Positions 1 to 5,564 of a stretch of DNA of 5,564 nucleotides are shown here, piece after piece. The notes below the pieces were generated by a model. The model saw nothing but the letters and a program-made list of their open reading frames with translations. It did not search any database and was not told the origin of the DNA. The position numbers and the translations under genes are program-made. Each line of letters opens with the position of its first letter. Positions within the stretch are counted from its first letter, which is position 1. The DNA comes from Candidatus Omnitrophota bacterium (GTDB taxonomy: Bacteria > Omnitrophota > Gorgyraeia > Duberdicusellales > 4484-171): NCBI GenBank assembly GCA_023818995.1, contig JAMWDA010000104.1, positions 1 to 5,564 on the forward strand, in the 5' to 3' direction.

Positions 1-687
1 AGAAATAATTATTATATCCGAATCCCTTATATTCAATTTATTCTTTATAAAATCTACTGAGTTTTTATCAATATTCTGAAAGATAAGTGGCTCTACACCA
101 TTAATAATTAGTTTAAATCTTTCTGGGGAAAGACCGAGATTATTAATCAAATAATTCTCAAATTCTGGGCTCTTAGAAGTAACTAATTTAGCCGTGATGG
201 CGGCAAATCTTCCCATCTTCCTAAAGATTAAATTTCGCTTCGTAAGAAAAACTCCTGAACCAGGTAAAGTAATAATCAAGGGAATATTAAGTAACCTTGA
301 AACTATTGCTCCCATAAATCCATGAGGTAAAATCCAATGAGCATGAATAATATCAAATCGTTCTTTAAAATAAATTCTTAATATCGCTAATATCTCAAAG
401 AAGAACATAAAGGGAGCTAAGAAATATACTATTCTTCTTAACCTTAAATCCCCATACATTGTTCTTGAATATCCTAAAATATGTAGTTGCAAAGGATATA
501 TATATTTATATAGCACAATTTTTACCCTATGGTCATTTGCTTGACGATTAAATAAAATGTCATAAGGGGCTAATACTGTGACATCTACTCCTTGTTTCTG
601 AATATTTTCACAAATAAATTCTATAAAAGGAGGTATATTATCTCCTTTAAAACGAGGATAAACATGGGTCAATACACATACTTTCAT
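1..687 (-). CDS. GT4-type glycosyltransferase, N-terminal part (gene runs off the window)
   Basis: The first 229 codons of a gene with no stop before the window edge. It probably transfers a sugar from a nucleotide- or lipid-linked donor onto a growing glycan at the cytoplasmic face of the membrane. The start MKVCVLTHVYPR followed by GDNIPPFIEFICENI (residues 15-29) is the usual GT4 opening, a first Rossmann strand and then a helix. HAHW lies at 115-118, a hydrophobic strand LIIT at 137-140, and NGVEP at 196-200, where the domain linker normally begins. The C-terminal donor-binding domain with the E-x7-E motif lies outside; the family is usually 350-420 residues. Hydrophobic stretch 87-106 may touch the membrane. 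Where many relatives have HGSD, this one reads PGSG (142-145). The ATG at 687 is the first start after the methyltransferase stop, 27 bp upstream. It has no clear Shine-Dalgarno sequence, so translation may be coupled to the upstream gene. Donor and acceptor cannot be told. Confidence 0.88.
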   Translation of the reverse strand, partial: MKVCVLTHVYPRFKGDNIPPFIEFICENIQKQGVDVTVLAPYDILFNRQANDHRVKIVLYKYIYPLQLHILGYSRTMYGDLRLRRIVYFLAPFMFFFEILAILRIYFKERFDIIHAHWILPHGFMGAIVSRLLNIPLIITLPGSGVFLTKRNLIFRKMGRFAAITAKLVTSKSPEFENYLINNLGLSPERFKLIINGVEPLIFQNIDKNSVDFIKNKLNIRDSDIIIIS

Positions 688-714
688 ATATTTTCTGGTT
701 TAAATCTATTTATT

Positions 715-1455
715 CTATATTTTTCTATCATCACATCTCTTTTTTTTAAGAAGCACAATGATTGAAGGCATGAAAAAGAAAACTATTCTTAATATCACCT
801 CAGGGGTCATTAACAAAAGAGGCTTTAATATTGGCAAAACATCTAATTCATACCTATAGGGATTTTTAACAACCCTCAAAGTAAAATCTTGTAAATCAAA
901 CTTTCCATTTATAAGTTTCTTAATATCTTTATATCCCAAAGGATAAGTATCAAATTCCTTATTTTTAAATCTTCTTATAATAAACTTTTTCAAACTATAC
1001 GGTAAATAACCCAAAAATGGGATTTTATAATGAGGGTCAGTAATTGTGTATTTATTGGGTGTAGCTAAGTATAATAACCCATTCTCCTTAAGAACTCTAT
1101 GAATCTCGTTAAGATGCAATTTCTGATTAGGCAAGTGCTCAATAGTATGATTAGAAATAACAACATCAAAACTAAAATCCTTAAAGGGAAGTCTTTCATC
1201 ACTAACGATAATAAATTTATATCCATCTTTAACAATTCTTTCATCAGATATATTTATGCTAACAACCGATCTACTTATTTTACTAATTTCCCAAGCCAAG
1301 AAACCAGAACCTGTACCAATATCAAGAACATTACATTTTGCCAAATCAATATTTGCATTCAGAATAGCAATAACCATTCTTGCTTTTCTTAATCTTAATT
1401 CTCGATTAAAATCTGCATACGAACTGTATAATTTACTCTCTAAATATAGGTTCAT
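715..1455 (-). CDS. Class I SAM-dependent methyltransferase (Methyltransf_11 type)
   Basis: A complete 246-residue gene for a cytoplasmic SAM-dependent methyltransferase, likely acting on a small molecule or a sugar/lipid carrier intermediate. Motif I, VLDIGTGSG, is at 43-51 and binds SAM. LPFKDFSFDVVISNHTIEHL (89-108) is the motif that follows the adenine-binding loop, and EIHRVLKENGLLYLATPN (117-134) is the next conserved helix-strand unit. After strand 2 the usual acidic ribose-binding residue is Asn68 (VVSINIS, 64-70); the phrase DPHYKIPFLGYLP (140-152) recalls a subgroup often seen in polysaccharide loci, from memory. A hydrophobic C-terminal stretch (about 205-236) followed by lysines may hold it to the membrane. 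The start is fixed: an in-frame TAG lies two codons upstream of the ATG. The gene ends in an A8 run (740-747), where a one-base shift would give a different, longer tail. It lies between fkbH and the glycosyltransferase, probably in one operon. The substrate is unknown. Confidence 0.9.
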   Translation of the reverse strand: MNLYLESKLYSSYADFNRELRLRKARMVIAILNANIDLAKCNVLDIGTGSGFLAWEISKISRSVVSINISDERIVKDGYKFIIVSDERLPFKDFSFDVVISNHTIEHLPNQKLHLNEIHRVLKENGLLYLATPNKYTITDPHYKIPFLGYLPYSLKKFIIRRFKNKEFDTYPLGYKDIKKLINGKFDLQDFTLRVVKNPYRYELDVLPILKPLLLMTPEVILRIVFFFMPSIIVLLKKKRCDDRKI

Positions 1456-1466
1456 CTTCTACCCCA

Positions 1467-1470
1467 CTCC
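1467..1470 (-). promoter_or_regulatory. Possible ribosome binding site of the methyltransferase gene
   Basis: On the minus strand the sequence before the ATG reads GGAGTGGGGTAGAAG. The GGAG is 11 nt from the start, slightly longer than ideal, and a G4 run lies closer. It is the clearest Shine-Dalgarno candidate among the three visible starts and supports the ATG at 1455. Confidence 0.4.
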
Positions 1471-1477
1471 AACTCCA

Positions 1478-1570
1478 TCAGAATAATACAATTCTTAATT
1501 TATTCATAAAACAAACTTTCTTTAATAGTGCTTTGCGAAACAAGATAAAAGCACCCTTTACTTCAAAATG
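1478..1570 (-). pseudogene. Possible decayed fragment of a GT2 glycosyltransferase
   Basis: In the 144-bp gap after fkbH, one minus-strand frame reads 30 codons from CAT at 1570 to a TGA at 1480-1478. It begins HFEVKGAFILFRKALLKKV and then continues CFMNKLRIVLF. The first part resembles the block found in many family 2 glycosyltransferases just before the catalytic-base region, of the general form (V)xGAxxLxRRxxLExVGxFDE. The frame has a TAG two codons before the CAT, no proper start and no ED(V)DL-like motif after it, so if related it is only a relic. The match is short and judged by eye. It could be chance in AT-rich DNA, especially since a 7-bp inverted repeat lies in the same bases. Confidence 0.27.
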
Positions 1571-1599
1571 TCCCTATTTACATTTCTTCCCATTATAAA

Positions 1600-3867
1600 T
1601 TACTTTATATCCTCAGTAACTACTCTTATGAACCCCACATCTGGTATATTTAACTTATCAATTTCCTCTTCCCAAAAAGATTCGCCATTCTCAAATTCCT
1701 TTACCTTTTTGAATCCCATTTTAACATACAAATCTTTCACATAACCATTTTTTTGTGTAGGAATATATTGCCCTTTTATTTTTTTTACCCGCTTTTCCTT
1801 TAACCAATTTACTACAAAATCTAAAAATGTATTCTCTACAGTCCTCCCAAATACACGACAACTCATAAGCCATGTATCAATGAAAGCTTCCTCATTTTCA
1901 ATTCTTATAATCATTATAGATACTAATCCATTATCGCCAAATTTATCCTTTAATTCTAAATAAAAACTTCCTATGTTAGGATTCTCCATAAATTCTTTAA
2001 GTTGAACTTCACTGTATCTCTTAGTCGTTAAATTAAACTGGTTTGTTTTATTAACGAGTTGAGTAATTCGCCCCAATTTTGATAAAGAAAAAGGGAGTAT
2101 ATTAGCTATCATCTCTAAACTTTTATAGAAAGTAATTAAATCTGGCATTTGCTCTTTTAATTCCTCTCTTTTCAAATTAGCTTGATAAAATTGAGTTCTA
2201 TTCAAATCTTCTTTTGAATAAAATGCCATTTCAAAATATAATTGCCTATCCAAAAAACTCCTATATTCGCAAGGTTCATTAGGTAACTCAGGAACACATA
2301 CAGCGGGTAAACTCTGACGAACCATTTCTCTTTCCACAGGACTATCATCAATAAATACAAAAGAATCTAATCCAAGATTAAGAATCTTACTAATCCTCTT
2401 AATATTTTGTGCTTTATCCTCCCAATTTGCAATAAATACTGCAAAGTCTTCCAATCCTAATATCATTTCTTTACGTTTTACAAAAGGTTCTTTCGCTATA
2501 CTTTCATTATTCTTGCTCACCACACACAAAATAACTCCTCTCTCTTTTAGTTGTTTTAAATACCTTTGAAAATCTTGAAAAGCTTCTCCAATAGGATCCC
2601 CCTGTCCAATTTTAATCTCTTCAACCCCCTCATCAGCAACAACACCTCCCCACAATGTATTATCTAAGTCTAGAATTAAACATTTTTTCGCTAAGCCCTT
2701 AATTGCTTTTACTGTGGCTACGTAATGAGAGCATAATAAAGGAATAGCGTCCAGATTAAAAGCTTGCTTTGAGAAATACCAGTATTTATTACTAAACCAT
2801 CTCCTTTTTCCAAATAATGCAGAAATATGATCAAAATCTAATAAAATCACTCCTTCTTTAACTGCTTCAGCTAAGGCAATATTAACTTTATGTAAGAAGC
2901 TACGACGTGCCTGGTATAATACTCTGGAAATATTCCCAAAATAATCTTCCTCGGGAATATCAAAATTATGTTGAATTATTACTGTCCCTAATTTATCTCT
3001 ACATAGCCGCCATAAACTTATCCATCTTTCTACCGTACGATTTACCTTATCTAAAACCATTGAATTCTCATCACTTATCTGAGGATACTCAAAAATATCT
3101 CTATACGTTACGGCAAAAATTACTATATCAGGTTTAAAGTTGTATAAAGAGGAATTAGAATTAATAATTTCCTGTTCATATTGATTAAATGGAGCTTCGT
3201 ATATCTCAGGATATATATTTTCCTTTAAACAAAAAAGTTCTAACACAGGAACTATTTGGGTAGTAGTAAAACTTCCCAAAATAGCTAATTTAATCTTTAT
3301 TCTATCTGATATTGGTAATCGTCTAACCATTTCACGAAAAAGCTGAGAAAAGGTTAAAGCGGTTACATAATCTATTTCATCGTTTATAAAACCTGAAATA
3401 AATCGAAAAGTTTTCCTTAATAGATTCTCATCATTGCTATCTAATACACATTGGGTAAAAGAAAAAAGTGCCTCTTTATTGTATTTATATAAATAACTCT
3501 TCCTGAAAAGAAGTTCAAAATAATGAATAGCCTTTAAGAAATTTTTTTTTGCTTTGTTTATTTCCGCTAATAGAAATAAGTTGTTTTCTTCCCATTCTCT
3601 TTTTGAACAAACGACATTCTCCATTTCAAAAGCTATTGACTGATTCCATTCGTAAAGAAAATTAAAAATCTTTAATAAGGAATCTTCTATTTCTTTCTTT
3701 ACAGTGGGTTCTTTTCTCATTGCTTGTATTTCGCATAACTTGCTAATAAAATTCCCAACAAGCGGTGCATCCATTTCTATACCTTGGAGAAATTGATAAG
3801 TAAAATCCCCGGGTCTAATTATTCGCTCTAAAGAAACTAAAATATCTTCTAATTTAATTTTCTCCAT
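1600..3867 (-). CDS. FkbH-type multidomain protein (HAD-IIIC domain plus GNAT-like C-terminus)
   Basis: A complete 755-residue protein of the FkbH family. Studied members take a glyceryl group from 1,3-bisphosphoglycerate, dephosphorylate it and load it on an acyl carrier protein; relatives in surface-polysaccharide loci are less understood. Residues 1-190 are mostly helical, perhaps TPR-like (for example 96-122), and look like an extension. Residues 192-390 resemble the SGNH-like region of long FkbH proteins, starting LAILGSFTTTQI without a clear GDS motif. The HAD core is intact: DLDNTLWGG (400-408, Asp400 and Asp402), Ser451 in VVSKNN, Lys485 in WEDK, and FIDDSP (505-510). The GNAT-like end carries NKTNQFNLTT (606-615) and LMSCRVFGR (667-675), both typical of the family. 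The ATG at 3867 has only a weak AGAG upstream. An A9 run at 3542-3550 (codons 106-109) is a possible slippage site. No carrier protein is encoded nearby in the window, so the acyl acceptor is unknown. Family assignment is firm; the reaction is inferred. Confidence 0.93.
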   Translation of the reverse strand: MEKIKLEDILVSLERIIRPGDFTYQFLQGIEMDAPLVGNFISKLCEIQAMRKEPTVKKEIEDSLLKIFNFLYEWNQSIAFEMENVVCSKREWEENNLFLLAEINKAKKNFLKAIHYFELLFRKSYLYKYNKEALFSFTQCVLDSNDENLLRKTFRFISGFINDEIDYVTALTFSQLFREMVRRLPISDRIKIKLAILGSFTTTQIVPVLELFCLKENIYPEIYEAPFNQYEQEIINSNSSLYNFKPDIVIFAVTYRDIFEYPQISDENSMVLDKVNRTVERWISLWRLCRDKLGTVIIQHNFDIPEEDYFGNISRVLYQARRSFLHKVNIALAEAVKEGVILLDFDHISALFGKRRWFSNKYWYFSKQAFNLDAIPLLCSHYVATVKAIKGLAKKCLILDLDNTLWGGVVADEGVEEIKIGQGDPIGEAFQDFQRYLKQLKERGVILCVVSKNNESIAKEPFVKRKEMILGLEDFAVFIANWEDKAQNIKRISKILNLGLDSFVFIDDSPVEREMVRQSLPAVCVPELPNEPCEYRSFLDRQLYFEMAFYSKEDLNRTQFYQANLKREELKEQMPDLITFYKSLEMIANILPFSLSKLGRITQLVNKTNQFNLTTKRYSEVQLKEFMENPNIGSFYLELKDKFGDNGLVSIMIIRIENEEAFIDTWLMSCRVFGRTVENTFLDFVVNWLKEKRVKKIKGQYIPTQKNGYVKDLYVKMGFKKVKEFENGESFWEEEIDKLNIPDVGFIRVVTEDIK

Positions 3868-3983
3868 AGATCTCTATATATTTTTCAAAATAATCCATAC
3901 TTTTATAAATTTAAGCCAATAAGGATAAAGATTCTATAATCGTTGCTTATTACAATTAATATTTCTTATCTTTTATGTATCTT

Positions 3984-5564
3984 TTATTCATATCTTAACA
4001 CCTCTATAACATTAACCTGCGTTGCTTTTAACGCAGGATAAATTGCCGAGAGTAATCCAGAAATAGTAACTAATATCAAGATTATAAAAATAGAATCTTT
4101 ACTAAAGACCACCTTCCAATTTGTAAATTGATTAATCCAATTAGAAAATATCACTCCCCCTGCCCCCCCTAATATTCCACCTATAAAACAAATAAACAAT
4201 GTCTCTAATATAAATTGCATTAAAATATCTATGTTCATTGCTCCTATAGCTTTTTTTATAGCAATTTCTCTTTTACGTTTCATTACAGAAAATAGAGTTA
4301 TATTCATTACTCCAATACTTGCCACAACTAAAGAAATAATTGTAAAAGTAGAAACTAAGCCGGTAAATATACGAACTATTTGTTTAGCCATATCTTTAAA
4401 TGTTGTGTTATCCGCTATAAAAAATCGTTTTTTAAATTCTTCTTCAGACAAATTATGAGTTCCCTTTATAACCATCTCTATCTGTTTTACCGCCTCTTCA
4501 ACTTTCTCTCTATTTACTGCTTGTATATGTAAAACATTAAAATAATATCCTCTACCTTGTTCTTCCCCATATTTTAGAGGTATTCTTTTTAAAACAGTAG
4601 TGATAGGTAATATAATACGATTATTCAAATCAAAATTATCAAATATAGGATATCTCTTTAAAACACCAATAACACGGATTTTAACACCTTTTATGGAGAT
4701 GAATTCTTCTAAAGGGTCCTTTTCACCAAACAAATCTTCTAAAACTTTTTGTCCAATTACTGCCACTTTCTCAGAATTATTAACCTCTTCTATAGTAAAT
4801 TCTCTACCTCTAATTACTTTATCGTTACGAACTACAAAAAAAATAGGTAAACTCCCCCTTAAAGAACTTATCGTAGACTTATTTTTATAGTGGAGGGATA
4901 TATTATTATATTCCACTACAGGAGCTCCATATTTTACTGCCGGACAATTGGATAATATATTATTCACTGTCTGTCTATTTAATCCTCTATCACCTATTTG
5001 GGTACGAACTATTACCCAATCTTTTCCCCAATTCTCCAGTAGATCACAGATATTACTATACGCTCCATTACCCACAGAAAGCACAGAAAACGTTGAACTA
5101 ACTCCTATAATGAAACCAATTAATGAAGGGAAGATTTTTCTTTTATTATGTATAATATAACTAATCCCTATCTTTGCGTCATTCTTTAACTTAAAAGTGA
5201 TATTACTTATAGATTGAAAAATATTATTCCTAATTATTATATCTCTATTCAACTTTTCTTGTGAGATAGAAAAATAGGAAAGCGTATTTGATAGTCCTTT
5301 TGTATCTTTTATTATCCTTCCATCCAGCATATAAATTATTCTCTCGGCAAAAGAGGCTACATTACGATCATGAGTAACTATAACTACACTCGTTCCCTTA
5401 TTATGTAATTTCTTTAATATTTCCATTATTTCTCTCCCCCTTTGTGTATCTAAATTGCCTGTTGGCTCATCAGCTAAGATTATCTCGGGATCATTTACCA
5501 ATGCCCTCGCTATCGCTACTCGTTGTTGTTGACCGCCGGACAATTCATTAGGTCTATTAGAAAT
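3984..5564 (-). CDS. MacB-type ABC transporter, ATPase fused to FtsX-like permease (N-terminus outside the window)
   Basis: The last 526 residues of a gene that enters from the right edge. The ABC signature [15 protein letters not shown] starts at visible residue 8. Walker B, IILADEP, is at 28-34 with catalytic Glu33, the D-loop GNLD follows, and the switch His65 is in VVIVTHD. A linker leads to transmembrane helix 1 (about 144-165), then a periplasmic or extracellular MacB-type domain (about 170-385), and three more helices near 393-421, 447-474 and 491-511. Between helices 2 and 3 is [15 protein letters not shown], the cytosolic turn typical of FtsX/MacB proteins, and the end [10 protein letters not shown] is also typical. 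Walker A and the Q-loop lie outside; with about 135 residues more, the length fits MacB (near 650). Such pumps use ATP to move or pull peptides, lipoproteins or other substrates across the envelope, usually as dimers with a MacA-like adaptor. No adaptor is visible here. TTG at 5543 is the Leu of the signature, not a start. The cargo is unknown. Confidence 0.93.
   Translation of the reverse strand: MSNRPNELSGGQQQRVAIARALVNDPEIILADEPTGNLDTQRGREIMEILKKLHNKGTSVVIVTHDRNVASFAERIIYMLDGRIIKDTKGLSNTLSYFSISQEKLNRDIIIRNNIFQSISNITFKLKNDAKIGISYIIHNKRKIFPSLIGFIIGVSSTFSVLSVGNGAYSNICDLLENWGKDWVIVRTQIGDRGLNRQTVNNILSNCPAVKYGAPVVEYNNISLHYKNKSTISSLRGSLPIFFVVRNDKVIRGREFTIEEVNNSEKVAVIGQKVLEDLFGEKDPLEEFISIKGVKIRVIGVLKRYPIFDNFDLNNRIILPITTVLKRIPLKYGEEQGRGYYFNVLHIQAVNREKVEEAVKQIEMVIKGTHNLSEEEFKKRFFIADNTTFKDMAKQIVRIFTGLVSTFTIISLVVASIGVMNITLFSVMKRKREIAIKKAIGAMNIDILMQFILETLFICFIGGILGGAGGVIFSNWINQFTNWKVVFSKDSIFIILILVTISGLLSAIYPALKATQVNVIEVLRYE

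Noticed and set aside
1453..1507. Read-through of the TGA at 1480-1478 in the frame MNKLRIVLF, as a selenocysteine or recoded gene
   Set aside because: The sequence after the TGA is in a different frame from the methyltransferase, shows no protein family, and nothing else in the window uses TGA as a sense codon.
1528..1554. Inverted repeat GTGCTTT / AAAGCAC with a 13-nt loop after fkbH, a possible terminator or hairpin
   Set aside because: The stem is only 7 bp (8 with a G-U pair), the loop is long and no U-tract follows on either strand. A stem of this size is expected fairly often by chance, and it overlaps the possible GT2 remnant.
3854..3898. A 14-codon minus-strand ORF (MDYFEKYIEIYGEN) overlapping the fkbH start, which could be a leader peptide
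   Set aside because: It has no Shine-Dalgarno sequence and no regulatory codon pattern, and such short ORFs are common in AT-rich DNA. Its end is simply the fkbH start read in another frame.
3868..3983. Promoter for fkbH, for example TTGGCT and GATTAT with an 18-bp spacer on the minus strand
   Set aside because: Each box matches the sigma-70 consensus at only four of six positions, and the AT-rich gap offers many equally weak pairs. The gap could hold a promoter, but no site stands out.
4231..5160. Several plus-strand ORFs of 70-97 codons opposite the transporter gene, and others opposite the methyltransferase and fkbH genes
   Set aside because: They are antisense to genes with clear protein motifs, have no recognisable domains, and look like chance open frames.

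Overview
The window is a stretch of AT-rich bacterial DNA (roughly a third G+C or less, judged by eye) with four protein genes, all on the minus strand, so it reads from right to left. Standard stops (TAG, TAA, TAA) end the three genes whose ends are visible, and nothing requires a special genetic code. The organism cannot be named from sequence alone. The long MacB-type ABC transporter and the surface-glycan style genes would fit a low-GC bacterium, perhaps one with an outer membrane, but this is inference.

In transcription order: (1) 5564-3984, an ABC transporter with an ATPase fused to an FtsX/MacB-type permease, its N-terminus outside the window; (2) 3867-1600, a 755-residue FkbH-type protein with a helical N-terminal region, an SGNH-like region, a HAD-IIIC domain and a GNAT-like C-terminus; (3) 1455-715, a class I SAM-dependent methyltransferase; (4) 687-1, a GT4-type glycosyltransferase, its C-terminal half outside the window. 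Gaps are 116, 144 and 27 bp. No RNA gene, insertion sequence, CRISPR array or convincing intrinsic terminator was found.

The last three genes look like part of a locus that builds or decorates a cell-surface polysaccharide or other glycoconjugate: a sugar transferase, a small-molecule methyltransferase of a kind common in such loci, and an FkbH enzyme that could activate a glyceryl-type or other acyl group. The MacB-type pump may export something related, or may simply lie next door. No acyl carrier protein is present in the window.

The points most worth a second look are an A8 tract at the 3' end of the methyltransferase gene, where a one-base shift would extend the protein to an ATGA overlap with the glycosyltransferase start; a short stretch between fkbH and the methyltransferase that reads like a decayed GT2 glycosyltransferase fragment; an A9 tract inside the fkbH gene; and the FkbH protein with its long N-terminal extension and no carrier protein beside it. 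I did not find clear evidence of a wholly new system.
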